A DNA stretch of 64,000 nucleotides from DAOTXS01 sp034433515 (lineage in GTDB: Bacteria; Chloroflexota; Anaerolineae; UBA4142), in contig DAOUAL010000004.1 in the NCBI GenBank assembly GCA_034433515.1, forward strand, positions 53,493 through 117,492, written 5' to 3'. The notes under the pieces were generated by a model, which worked only from the letters and a program-made list of their open reading frames with translations, was not told the DNA's origin and did no database searches. The stretch's first letter is position 1. Each line of letters starts with the position of its first letter. A program made the position numbers and the translations under genes. Positions 8,009 through 17,400 of the stretch are shown here, piece by piece.

Positions 8009-9298
8009 ATGAATTTTCTATCTCGTCTCTTGAATCGTTCGCCGTGGAAATGGCTCTATATTGGTCTAGGGGTCAAGCGCTGGCTCCTCTTGCTGATCGT
8101 GGGAATGACGATGCTGGCGTTGGGCTTGGCATTCATCCTGGTGACCATCTATCGCCAAGCCCCTTTGCCCGATATTTTTTATTACCTCACCTTGCAATTT
8201 GTTGACCACTTGACCCGGGGCATTGTGCTAGGTCTGCTGGGGAGTGCGATCATTGTGATTGCCATTTCCAAACTGAGTTCATCTCTGCTCGCACCGTTTC
8301 TCACGCAAGGGACGGACATTGCCGAAACGTTGTATCGCAAACGCGCGCGCCAACGCGGACCCAAAATCGTGGCGATTGGCGGCGGCACTGGCTTGTCCAC
8401 GTTGTTGCGCGGCTTGAAAGAATATAGCGATCACATCACAGCGATTGTTACCGTTGCCGATGATGGCGGCAGTTCCGGCAAATTGCGGCGTGAATTAGGC
8501 GTCCTCCCTCCCGGCGATTTCCGGCAATGCATCGCTGCGCTTGCCGACGCCGAACCTTTGATGTCATCGCTGTTACAATATCGGTTTGGCGCCGGCACCG
8601 GTTTGGAAGGACACTCGTTCGGCAACTTGTTCATCGCCGCGATGGCAGGCATTACCGGCGACTTTGAACGCGCCTTGCAAGAATCAAGCCGCGTGCTGGC
8701 GGTGCGTGGACAAATTTTGCCCTCGACGTTGCAAAACGTAACCCTCTGCGCCGAAGCGCGCAACCCCGCATTGACGCGCGTTGCCGGCGAATCGGCGATT
8801 ACCCATCGCGGCAAGCCGATTGAGCGCGTCTATCTTGAACCGGAACATGCGCCCGCCTATCCCGGCGCTGTGCGCGCTATCTTGGAAGCCGATCTGATTG
8901 TCGCGGGACCCGGGAGTTTGTACACCAGCGTGCTTCCCAACCTCATCGTTGAAGAAATCAAACGTGCGTTAGAAGTTACGCCAGCCAAAAAGATTTACAT
9001 CTGCAACGTCGCCACGCAACCCGGCGAAACCAACGATTTCACGGTGGAAGATCATTTTGAAACCCTCGAACAACATGTGGGCAAAGGCATCTTTCAAGCG
9101 GTATTGGCAAACGATAATTTCAACGTCCGCTTTCCAGAGCATACCGACAGCCGAATGGTTCGTCCCCGCGCCGATGCCCCGCCCGCTTTTGAAATCGTCT
9201 TGGGCGATGTGGTGGATCAAGCCATGCCGTGGCGACACGATCCGAGCAAATTAGCCAAGATGGTAATCAAGTGGTATAATTCACAAAATCGCAAATGA
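8009..9298 (+). CDS. YvcK/CofD-like gluconeogenesis factor with N-terminal membrane helices
   Basis: 429 residues. Residues up to about 100 contain two membrane helices. The CofD-like core follows: KIVAIGGGTGLSTLLRGLK, TVADDGGSSGKLR and PGDFRQCIAAL, which line the nucleotide-sugar site, and GPGSLYTSVLPNL and YICNVATQPGET further on. YvcK-family proteins bind UDP-sugars and link central carbon metabolism to cell-wall synthesis. Position ahead of gap and pgk fits that role. ATG 8009 follows tatA by four bases. A longer reading from 7910 would overlap tatA and is unlikely. Confidence 0.88.
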   Translation: MNFLSRLLNRSPWKWLYIGLGVKRWLLLLIVGMTMLALGLAFILVTIYRQAPLPDIFYYLTLQFVDHLTRGIVLGLLGSAIIVIAISKLSSSLLAPFLTQGTDIAETLYRKRARQRGPKIVAIGGGTGLSTLLRGLKEYSDHITAIVTVADDGGSSGKLRRELGVLPPGDFRQCIAALADAEPLMSSLLQYRFGAGTGLEGHSFGNLFIAAMAGITGDFERALQESSRVLAVRGQILPSTLQNVTLCAEARNPALTRVAGESAITHRGKPIERVYLEPEHAPAYPGAVRAILEADLIVAGPGSLYTSVLPNLIVEEIKRALEVTPAKKIYICNVATQPGETNDFTVEDHFETLEQHVGKGIFQAVLANDNFNVRFPEHTDSRMVRPRADAPPAFEIVLGDVVDQAMPWRHDPSKLAKMVIKWYNSQNRK

Positions 9299-9350
9299 CC
9301 CGCATCCGCGTCGCTGATGCGTGAGTAGAAATATCTCGCAGGAGGAAACC

Positions 9351-10406
9351 ATGACAGTCAAAGTAGGCATCAACGGTTTTGGTCGCATTGGACGCCAAGT
9401 CTTCAAGGCGATTCGAGACTATTACCCCAACACGCTTCAAGTCGTCGCGTTCAACGATATCGGCGACCTGCCCACGATGGCACATTTGCTCAAGTACGAT
9501 TCGAACTATGGTCGGTTTGATGGTACGATTCAAGTCGGGACCGATGAATTGATCGTGGATGGCAAACCCATCAAAGTGTTCAAAGAAACCGAGCCGGACA
9601 AGATTCCGTGGGGCTCGTTGGGCATTGACATCGTGATTGAAAGCACCGGCTTGTTCACCGTGAAAGAAGATGGGGTGAACAAAAAAGGCAAAGTCGTCAA
9701 GGGTGCAGCGAATCACATCACCAAAGGCGGCGCGAAAAAAGTCATCATCTCTGCTCCGGCGGAAGGCGAAGACCTCACCATCGTCTTGGGTGTGAACGAC
9801 TCGATGTACGATCCGGCAAAACATCATGTCGTCTCCAACGCTTCGTGCACAACCAATTGTCTTGCGCCTGCCGCCAAAGTTGTCCACGATAAATTCAAAA
9901 TCGTGCGCGGCTTGATGACAACGATTCACGCCTACACCAACGATCAAAAGATTCTCGATTTGCCGCATAGCGATTTGCGCCGTGCGCGCGCTGCTGCGAT
10001 GAGCATCATTCCCACTTCGACCGGCGCCGCCAAAGCCGTCGCGCTTGTCATCCCCGACCTCAAAGGCAAATTCGATGGGTACGCACTGCGCGTGCCAACC
10101 TCGACCGTATCGGTGGTGGACTTTACCGCCCAAGTCGAGATTCCTTGTACGACCGAAGAACTGCGCCAAGCCTTCCGCGATGCCGCCGCCGGTCCGCTCA
10201 AAGGCATTCTCGCCGCGGTGGACGAACCACTTGTCAGCGTTGACTATAAAGGCGATGCGCATTCGTCGTCGGTGGATTTGCAATTCACCTCGGTGCTCGG
10301 CAAGGACCAGAGTGATTTCGTCAAAGTGGTGGCGTGGTACGATAACGAATGGGGCTATAGTGTTCGCACGGCTGACCTCGCAAACTTGATAGCGAGCAAG
10401 TTATAA
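9351..10406 (+). CDS. gap: Glyceraldehyde-3-phosphate dehydrogenase, type I
   Basis: 351 residues. NAD-binding GINGFGRIGRQ is at the N-terminus, the catalytic cysteine lies in SNASCTTNCLAP, and the catalytic His region follows as TTIHAYTNDQ. The phosphate-site motif is STGAAKAV, and WYDNEWGYS is at the C-terminus. It catalyses the NAD-linked oxidation of glyceraldehyde-3-phosphate to 1,3-bisphosphoglycerate. ATG 9351 is preceded by CAGGAGGA at optimal spacing, so an upstream in-frame GTG at 9321 is rejected as the start. pgk follows. Confidence 0.97.
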   Translation: MTVKVGINGFGRIGRQVFKAIRDYYPNTLQVVAFNDIGDLPTMAHLLKYDSNYGRFDGTIQVGTDELIVDGKPIKVFKETEPDKIPWGSLGIDIVIESTGLFTVKEDGVNKKGKVVKGAANHITKGGAKKVIISAPAEGEDLTIVLGVNDSMYDPAKHHVVSNASCTTNCLAPAAKVVHDKFKIVRGLMTTIHAYTNDQKILDLPHSDLRRARAAAMSIIPTSTGAAKAVALVIPDLKGKFDGYALRVPTSTVSVVDFTAQVEIPCTTEELRQAFRDAAAGPLKGILAAVDEPLVSVDYKGDAHSSSVDLQFTSVLGKDQSDFVKVVAWYDNEWGYSVRTADLANLIASKL

Positions 10407-10410
10407 ATCC

Positions 10411-10478
10411 AGACGAAAGACCAAAGACGAAGGACGGATGTAATAGGTTCGTCCTTCGTCCTTCGTCCTTTGTCGGAG
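10411..10478. repeat. Inverted array of GACGAAGGAC-type decamers between gap and pgk
   Basis: Left arm (about 10411-10436) reads GACGAAAGACCAAAGACGAA and on into GGACG. The right arm (about 10451-10475) is its imperfect reverse complement, built from CGTCCTT units. The transcript can fold into a long imperfect hairpin that ends just before the pgk ribosome site GGAGG. The same word family recurs at 58914, 61023 and 62073. Confidence 0.7.
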
Positions 10479-10484
10479 GTCGCC

Positions 10485-11660
10485 ATGAACAAGAAAACTG
10501 TCCGCGATATTGATCTCAAAGGCAAACGGGTTTTGATGCGCGTAGATTTCAACGTGCCGATGGACAAGGGCATCGTTACTGACGACAAACGCATCCGCGC
10601 TTCACTCCCCACCATTCAGTACGTTCTCGATCAAGGTGCGTCGCTCATCTTGATGAGCCATCTGGGTCGCCCAAAAGGCACCGGCTTTGACGCCGAATTT
10701 AGTTTGAAACCGGCGTCCGAGGTGTTGAGCAAACTGCTGAACCAGCCGGTCAAGATGGCACCCGATTGCATCGGTCCCGAAGTTGAAGCAATGGCACAAG
10801 CCTTGCAACCCGGCGAAGTGATGATGCTCGAAAATGTTCGCTTCCACAAAGAAGAAGAAAAGAACGATCCCGGGTTCGCCAAGCAACTTGCCGCGCTCGG
10901 CGACGTGTACGTCAACGATGCGTTTGGTTCGGCGCATCGCGCGCACGCAAGCACGGAAGGAGTGGCAAAATTCTTGCCGGCGGTTTCCGGCTTTTTGATG
11001 GAACAAGAGTTGGAATATCTGGGACGCGCAACGTTGAACCCAGAACGACCCTACATCGCGATTCTGGGCGGCGCGAAAATCAGCGACAAGATCGCCGTCA
11101 TCGAAAACTTGTTGACCGAATGCGACAAGTTGATCATCGGCGGGGGGATGGCAAACACCTTCCTCGCCGCCAAAGGGTACGCCATGCAAGACAGTCTCGT
11201 CGAACCCGGTTCGATAGAGACCGCCAAGGCGATTATGGCAAAAGCCGGGAACAAGTTACTCTTGCCGGTGGATGCGGTGATTGCTGATCAATTTGACGCC
11301 GAAGCCAACACGCAAATCGTTGACGTGGACAAGGTGCCGCCGGGTTGGCGTGTGATGGACATTGGACCCAAATCCGTCGCCCTATTCAGCGGTGCACTCA
11401 AAGGCGCAAAACTCGTCGTGTGGAATGGACCGATGGGTGTGTTTGAAATGCCCAAGTTCGCCGAAGGCACGTTTGCGATTGCAAAACTTTTGGCGACGAG
11501 CGGCGCCACGACCGTCATCGGCGGTGGTGACAGCGCAAGCGCGGTGAAAAAAGCCGGCGTCGCCAAACAAATGACCCATGTTTCGACCGGCGGCGGCGCA
11601 TCGCTTGAATTCCTCGAAGGCAAAGTGTTGCCAGGCGTTGCCGCTCTCAACGACAAATAA
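10485..11660 (+). CDS. pgk: Phosphoglycerate kinase
   Basis: 391 residues. The N-domain has KRVLMRVDFNVPMDKG, SHLGRPKG and MLENVRFHKEEE. The hinge and C-domain follow with YVNDAFGSAHRAHAS, AILGGAKISDKI, GPMGVFE and the nucleotide loop TVIGGGDSASAV. It transfers phosphate from 1,3-bisphosphoglycerate to ADP. ATG 10485 has GGAGG eight bases upstream. It follows gap with only the 78-bp repeat-bearing spacer between. Confidence 0.97.
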   Translation: MNKKTVRDIDLKGKRVLMRVDFNVPMDKGIVTDDKRIRASLPTIQYVLDQGASLILMSHLGRPKGTGFDAEFSLKPASEVLSKLLNQPVKMAPDCIGPEVEAMAQALQPGEVMMLENVRFHKEEEKNDPGFAKQLAALGDVYVNDAFGSAHRAHASTEGVAKFLPAVSGFLMEQELEYLGRATLNPERPYIAILGGAKISDKIAVIENLLTECDKLIIGGGMANTFLAAKGYAMQDSLVEPGSIETAKAIMAKAGNKLLLPVDAVIADQFDAEANTQIVDVDKVPPGWRVMDIGPKSVALFSGALKGAKLVVWNGPMGVFEMPKFAEGTFAIAKLLATSGATTVIGGGDSASAVKKAGVAKQMTHVSTGGGASLEFLEGKVLPGVAALNDK

Positions 11661-11665
11661 AGATG

Positions 11666-11700
11666 ATCGAGACCTGCCCGGCGATTGAGCAGGTCTCGAT
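11666..11700 (+). terminator. Hairpin after pgk
   Basis: A 12-bp perfect stem, ATCGAGACCTGC (11666-11677) with GCAGGTCTCGAT (11689-11700), and an 11-nt loop. It is followed by GATTACACTTATG rather than a U-run, so termination may be partial. It ends 11 bases before the rph ATG and could also limit rph translation. Confidence 0.6.
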
Positions 11701-11711
11701 TGATTACACTT

Positions 11712-12419
11712 ATGCGACTCGATCAGCGTCTCGATCATCAATTGCGTCCGATCACCATCACGCCGGGCTATCTCGATTACGCCGAAGGCAGTGTGCTGAT
11801 CCAAGCCGGCAAGACGCGTGTGTTGTGCGCGGTAACGGTCCAACCCGGCATTCCCAAATGGCTCGAAGGACAAAATCAGGGCTGGCTCACCGCCGAATAT
11901 GCGATGCTCCCGCGCGCCACCCACACGCGCACCCCCCGCGAGACAATTCCCAGCGCGCGTTCGCAAGAAATCAAACGCCTCATCGGTCGGGCGTTGCGCG
12001 CGGCGGTGGATTTGCGTTTGATCGGCGAAAACACGCTTATCGTAGATTGCGATGTGATTCAAGCGGATGGCGGCACGCGCACCGCAGCGATCACCGGCGC
12101 GTACGTGGCAGTCGCACTCGCTTTGCAAAAAATGATCGCCGAGAAAACCGCATCACCGCGCGCGCTCCGCACTCAAGTGGCGGCGGTCAGTGTGGGCATC
12201 GTCGGCGGTGAAGCGATGTTGGATTTGTGTTACGAGGAAGACGCACGCGCCGAAGTGGATTTCAACGTCGTGATGACCGGCGAAGGCAAATTCGTCGAGG
12301 TGCAAGGGACGGCAGAAGGCGAGCCGTTCTCACGCGAGGCGATGAATCACTTGCTCGATCTGGCGCGGGACGGGATTGTGGAATTGTTCAAGATTCAGCA
12401 ATCAGTGTTGAGCAAATAA
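11712..12419 (+). CDS. rph: Ribonuclease PH
   Basis: 235 residues of the phosphorolytic tRNA 3'-trimming exoribonuclease. It opens MRLDQRLDHQLRPITITPGY. The catalytic and phosphate-binding segments are GWLTAEYAMLPRATHTRTPRE, IDCDVIQADGGTRTAAITGA and DLCYEEDARAEVDFNVVMT. The C-terminal QGTAEGEPFSREAM completes the RNase PH fold. ATG 11712 is the family start. There is no clear ribosome site; the pgk hairpin abuts the start. Confidence 0.94.
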   Translation: MRLDQRLDHQLRPITITPGYLDYAEGSVLIQAGKTRVLCAVTVQPGIPKWLEGQNQGWLTAEYAMLPRATHTRTPRETIPSARSQEIKRLIGRALRAAVDLRLIGENTLIVDCDVIQADGGTRTAAITGAYVAVALALQKMIAEKTASPRALRTQVAAVSVGIVGGEAMLDLCYEEDARAEVDFNVVMTGEGKFVEVQGTAEGEPFSREAMNHLLDLARDGIVELFKIQQSVLSK

Positions 12420-12429
12420 GGAGTCCGCT

Positions 12430-12903
12430 ATGCTATCACCCCGAGTCCAAGCCCTCATCCGCCGGCTTGAGAAGGGCGCCCAGAAAACCAACGAAATCTT
12501 TGGCAAGTTAACCCCCGAACAATGGGAACAAGTGATTATTGACGAACCGGAAAAATGGACGTGGCGCAACTTGTTAGCGCATTTCGTCTCCGCCGAAGAA
12601 CACTTGCTCGAATTGGCGCAGAATGTTGCGGCGGGCGGGGAAGGGTTGCCCGAAGACTTTGATTTGGATGCGTTCAACGCTCAAGAACAAGTCCGGCTGC
12701 GCGATTATCCGCCAGCGCGTTTGCTAGCAATGTTGGACATTGCGCGCCAAGAAACGCTCGACTGGGTTGCCACGCTTGATGACACACACCTTGATTATAA
12801 AGGACGCCATCCGGCGCTGGGCATCGTCTCGGTAGAAACCATGGTGATGGCAATCTACGGACATCAATTACTTCATATGCGTGAAGTGCAAGGTCAACCA
12901 TGA
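12430..12903 (+). CDS. DinB/DfsB-like four-helix protein
   Basis: 157 residues with the DinB_2 pattern: long helix LIRRLEKGAQKTNEIFGKLT, then WTWRNLLAHFVSAEEHLLELA with the first metal-site His, and a C-terminal IYGHQLLHMREV with the other histidines. DinB-like proteins are metal-dependent four-helix bundles, often thiol-linked transferases, but individual substrates are mostly unknown. Start ATG follows AAGGAG, 10 bases after the rph stop; likely the same operon. Confidence 0.7.
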   Translation: MLSPRVQALIRRLEKGAQKTNEIFGKLTPEQWEQVIIDEPEKWTWRNLLAHFVSAEEHLLELAQNVAAGGEGLPEDFDLDAFNAQEQVRLRDYPPARLLAMLDIARQETLDWVATLDDTHLDYKGRHPALGIVSVETMVMAIYGHQLLHMREVQGQP

Positions 12904-12936
12904 AATCATTCTGGATCGCGAAAGGAGGGTTGACAA

Positions 12937-13050
12937 GTGGGCAAAGGTGATCGTCGAACCAAGCGCGGTAAGATTTGGCGAGGGACCCATGGCAGAACAC
13001 GCCCCAGCAATCCCAAACCCAACCCGAATCCCGCGCTGGTCAAAAAGTGA
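12937..13050 (+). CDS. 30S ribosomal protein bTHX
   Basis: A 37-residue, very basic protein starting MGKGDRRTKRGKIWRGTHGR, which matches the Thermus Thx peptide of the 30S head almost residue for residue. The tail TRPSNPKPNPNPALVKK is longer and proline-rich. It starts with GTG at 12937 behind a near-perfect AAAGGAGG. The gene is easily missed because of its size. It is followed at once by a GC-rich hairpin (13058-13080). Confidence 0.88.
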   Translation: MGKGDRRTKRGKIWRGTHGRTRPSNPKPNPNPALVKK

Positions 13051-13057
13051 CTATAAC

Positions 13058-13080
13058 GCCGCCGATGCCGAATCGGCGGC
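13058..13080 (+). terminator. GC-rich hairpin after the bTHX gene
   Basis: Perfect 9-bp stem GCCGCCGAT / ATCGGCGGC with a 5-nt loop, 8 bases after the stop codon. It has no U-run, so it is probably a weak terminator or a 3'-end stabiliser. Confidence 0.5.
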
Positions 13081-13119
13081 AAATGTTTGGGCACGTAAAT
13101 TCCGCTAACGGAGTTTTGT

Positions 13120-14292
13120 ATGACCTATCTCGCTCGCGCCCACGCGCTCAAAGATAAACTCATCGCTTTGCGCCGCGATTTTCATCGTCATCCCGAACTA
13201 GGTTTTCAGGAATTTCGCACCGCGCAAACAATCGTTGAGGAATTACACAAACTTGGAATCGAATGTGAGACCGGCATCGCCAAAACCGGGGTGGTGGCGT
13301 ATCTGGGTGAAGGCACGCCCCGCTTTGCCTTGCGCGCCGATATGGATGCGTTGCCGATTCAAGAGGCGAACGAGGTCGAGTACAAATCCCAACAGCCGGG
13401 TGTGATGCACGCTTGCGGACACGATGCGCATGTGGCGTGTTTGCTGGGCGCGGCGAGGTTACTCAACGAGGATTTCAAAGCCGGCAAACTCAACGGATCG
13501 GTCAAGTTGCTGTTCCAACCCAACGAGGAAAATTCCGGCACGGCCGGTCCCAGCGGCGGACAATTGATGGTGGAAGCCGGCGTGCTCAACGATGTGGACG
13601 CCGTCGTAGGTTTGCATGTGATCAGTTCGGCTCCGAGCGGTCATGTCTTTGTGCGCCCGGGCGCGTTTATGGCGGCGGTAGATACTTTTGAAGGCACCGT
13701 GATTGGGGTGGGCGGGCACGGCGCATATCCGCACGAAGCCCTCGATCCGATTTGGCTAGCCGCGCAAGTGATCAACGCAATTCACGGTATTGTTTCGCGG
13801 CGCCTTGATCCACTCAAACAAGGCGTGATTACCGTAACGATGATTCACGCTGGCACTGCCACGAATATCATTCCCGATGCGGTGCAACTCACAGGCACGA
13901 TTCGCAGTTTCGAAGAAACGGTGCGGCAAGAATTGCACACCGATTTGGAGAAGGCATTTTCGATTGCGCGGACAATGGGAGGCGAGTACAACTTGCGCAT
14001 CATTCCCGGCTACCCAGCCACCGTGAACGATCCCCAGATGGCAGAGTGTGTCCGCACGATAGCCACCGACTTGGTCGGTGCCGAGCGCGTCCACGAAGCC
14101 GGTATGCAAATGGGTGCGGAAGATTTTAGTTTTATGGCGCGCGTTAAACCGGCAACCTTTTTTAACTTGGGTGCCAAAAAAGATAATGTGCATCGTCCCC
14201 ATCATAACGCCCTATTCGATATTGACGAAAACGTTCTGCCTACCGGCGCGGCTTTGCTTGCCGAAGTAGCACGCCGTTATCTCATGCAATAA
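13120..14292 (+). CDS. M20D family amidohydrolase (hippurate / N-acyl-amino-acid hydrolase type)
   Basis: 390 residues. The first segment, LRRDFHRHPELGFQE, is diagnostic of M20D. Metal ligands appear in MHACGHDAH (Cys and His), FQPNEENSG (catalytic and ligand Glu) and GLHV. The dimerisation domain includes GVGGHGAYPHEALDPI. Close homologues hydrolyse N-acyl amino acids, indole-acetyl amino acids or diaminopimelate derivatives; the substrate cannot be chosen from sequence alone. Start ATG has ACGGAG upstream. A strong terminator follows. Confidence 0.9.
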   Translation: MTYLARAHALKDKLIALRRDFHRHPELGFQEFRTAQTIVEELHKLGIECETGIAKTGVVAYLGEGTPRFALRADMDALPIQEANEVEYKSQQPGVMHACGHDAHVACLLGAARLLNEDFKAGKLNGSVKLLFQPNEENSGTAGPSGGQLMVEAGVLNDVDAVVGLHVISSAPSGHVFVRPGAFMAAVDTFEGTVIGVGGHGAYPHEALDPIWLAAQVINAIHGIVSRRLDPLKQGVITVTMIHAGTATNIIPDAVQLTGTIRSFEETVRQELHTDLEKAFSIARTMGGEYNLRIIPGYPATVNDPQMAECVRTIATDLVGAERVHEAGMQMGAEDFSFMARVKPATFFNLGAKKDNVHRPHHNALFDIDENVLPTGAALLAEVARRYLMQ

Positions 14293-14330
14293 AAAAGGCG
14301 GGCATTTTGCCCGCCTTAAGATCTTTTTTT
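14291..14330 (+). terminator. Rho-independent terminator after the amidohydrolase
   Basis: Stem GGCGGGC (14297-14303) / GCCCGCC (14309-14315), loop ATTTT. An A-run precedes it and TTTTTTT ends at 14330. Confidence 0.85.
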
Positions 14331-14416
14331 GCGGTGGTGAGATTTGGGGGATGCCCAATTTCCTTTTTCACCTTAGCGCACCATTCACTTGATACCGATT
14401 CGAAATCCAATCCCCT

Positions 14417-14445
14417 TTGAAAACCTTGGCACTGTAGTGTATAAT
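14417..14445 (+). promoter_or_regulatory. Promoter of the giant double-glycosidase gene
   Basis: TTGAAA (14417-14422), 17-bp spacer, TATAAT (14440-14445), about 40 nt ahead of an AGGAGG ribosome site and GTG 14493. Confidence 0.65.
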
Positions 14446-14492
14446 CCGTGTGGTCAAACTCTGCCAATCCGCGTGATTTTTAGGAGGAGACG

Positions 14493-17400
14493 GTGCCGTC
14501 CAAACTATCGCTCCATCTCAGTTCGTACCCCAATCGTACGTTTGAAATCCTCGGCAAGATGAAACCCAGCGTGGTCAAGGTGTTCAACCAATCGAGCGAG
14601 ATCAATATTGGCGCGATTATGGGCACCTCGCCCAAGACGATTATTGTCTATCGTCAATACACCAATCTCGATTATCGAACGACCACGGCGGATCAATACT
14701 TTGCCGAATTGCAAGACACGTTCAACAAACTTGCCGGGCGCGGCTTGTTGTGGGAGGGCATCAACGAACCGATTGTCAGTTCGGTTGAAGATGCCAAAGC
14801 GTTGAATAAATGGTGGGTGCGCTTTGCACAAATTATGCACGAACGCGGCGAAAAGGTGGCAGGGTTTTCGTGGTCCACCGGCAATCCCACGCCCGACAAA
14901 TTGATGCAAATCATTCCGTATATCACTGAAGCCGCCGCCGCAATGGACGCGCACGCCTTTCACGAGTACTATACCACGTGGGGCAAAGAAGCCGATTGGG
15001 GCAGGTATCGTGTGTTTGAGCAAGCCCTGCCGGCGCACGCGCGCAAGCCGGTCGTCATCACCGAAGCCGGCTTGGACGATAATGGTGATCCCAAGACCGG
15101 CGGATGGAAAGGCAAGATCTCCGCGCAAGAGTATCTCAACATTCTCAAAAAATACGATGCGTTACTGATGCAAGACCCCTACGTCTTGGGTGCAACGGTG
15201 TATCAATGGGGCGATGGCAATTGGCCCTCCTTCGAACTCGATTCGATAATTGACTTGGTTGCCAACTATGTGGCGGCGGCGGGACAAGGCGTGGTCATCC
15301 CCTCGCCCTGGCCCCTCCCCTCGTTTGGTCCCGTTTTCAACGCGATGCCTTCTACCATCTCGCTCGGCGATTCCGCCACGCTCTCGTGGCAAGTCAATGA
15401 TGCCGACGCAACTGTCTATCTCGATGGACAAAGGGTGGCGGCACAAGACACGCGTGTGGTTACGCCAACCGAGACCACTACGTACACCCTCAAAATTGTT
15501 TTTGCGGATAACACTGAACAAGAGTTGACTGCAACCGTAACTGTAACAGCGGTCAACGCGATTCGTATTACGAACGTAACATTCGATCCACCTTCGCTGC
15601 GCGTGGGCGAGTTGTTGAATGTGAGCATCACGGTGCGCAACGATACCACCGAAACGTTGCAAACGCAGGGACCCGATCCCGGCTTTATCTATGATGAAGG
15701 CGATACCTTCCAATCACGCGGCTTTCCTTCGATTGCCGGCGCGGTGCGCGTGGGCGTGGATTTTGGCGACAGAAGCGGCATTGATCATCCCTATCGTTGG
15801 GGACTGGGTGCGCCGCTGGCACCGGGACAAAGCACCACCATCACCGGCGCGATTCGGATGAAGACAGTTCAGGACACGAATTATTGGGTCGGCTTGGCGC
15901 GTGAGTTGGTCGTGTGGGTGCAAGATCACAAAGGCGATCAAACGATCACGGTAACGGCGGGCGGCCAAGTGCAAATTACGAATGTGCAATTCACGCCAAC
16001 TACGCTTCGCTCTGGCGAGTTGCTGAACGTCAGTATCACCGTACGCAACGATACAGCGGAAACGATTCAAACCCAAGGACCCGATCCCGGCTTTGTCTAT
16101 GACGAAGGGGATACGTTCGATAGTCGCGGTTTTGGTTCGATGACGAATGCGTTTCGCGTGGGAATTGATTTCGATGGCCGCGCCGGGATTGATCATCCCT
16201 ATCGTTGGGGCTTGGGCGCGCCGCTCGCGCCGGGCCAATCGGCAACCATCACCGGCGCGATTCGGCTCAAGACGGTTCGCTCGATCAATTACTGGGTGGG
16301 CTTGGTGCGCGAACATATCGCGTGGCTTCAAGATCGGCAAGGTGTGCAGAATATCACGGTAACCGCCGCGCCGAGTGGAATCGTTGAACTTACGAACGTG
16401 CAATTCACGCCCACCACGTTGCGCGCCGGCGAATTGTTGAACGTGAGCATCACGGTACGTAACGGCACCAATGAGACTTTGCCAACTCAAGGACCTGACC
16501 CCGGCTTTGTGTACGAAGAAGGCGATGATTTTCGCAGCCGCGGTTTTGGCGAAGTCAAAAATGCATTCCGCGTGGGAATTGATTTCGACGGACGCTCTGG
16601 AGTTGACCATCCGTATCGCTGGGGCTTGGGCGCGCCGCTCGCGCCGGGACAAACAGCCACCATCACCGGTTCGATTCGATTAAAAACCGCGCGGACTGCC
16701 AACTATTGGGTCGGCTTGGTGCGCGAGCAGGTGGCGTGGTTGCAAGACAAGAAAGGCGGGCAAGCGATCACGGTAACGCCGGCGGGCGTACCACAAATCA
16801 CTTCGGTGACCTTTACCCCGCTTTCGGTTCCCTCCGGCAACGTGTTGAACGTGAGCATCACGGTCAAGAATGAATCCGCCGATACCTTGCCCACGCAAGG
16901 ACCCGACCCAGGATTTGTGTACGAAGAAGGCGATACGTTCCGCAGTCGTGGCTTTACCGAAATGCGCGGCGCGTTCCGGGTGGGCATTGATTTTGATGGA
17001 CGCACCGGGATTGATCATCCCTATCGCTGGGGCTTGGGTGCGCCGCTCGCGCCGGGGCAATCGGCAACGATCACCGGCTCGATCCGGCTCAAGACGCAAC
17101 GCACAGTCAAGTATTGGGCGGGCTTGGTGCGCGAGCAAATCGTTTGGATGCAAGATAAATTGGGTACGCAATCCATCGTCGTTACGCCGCCCGTGGCACC
17201 GCCTCCACCACCCACGCCCACGCTAGAGGTTTCACCAACGACGATCACCGCTGGACAATCGGCAACTGTAACGTGGAACGCGCCAAGCGCAACCTCGGTT
17301 TCACTCAACGGTCAGCCAGTCAGCATCCAAGGGACACTCACCGTTTCGCCCACGCAAAACACCACGTACACCTTGAACATCGTTTATGCCGATGGCAGTA

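Noticed and set aside
9267..10283. 338-residue minus-strand frame over gap
   Set aside because: Shadow of a textbook GAPDH gene with intact catalytic Cys motif.
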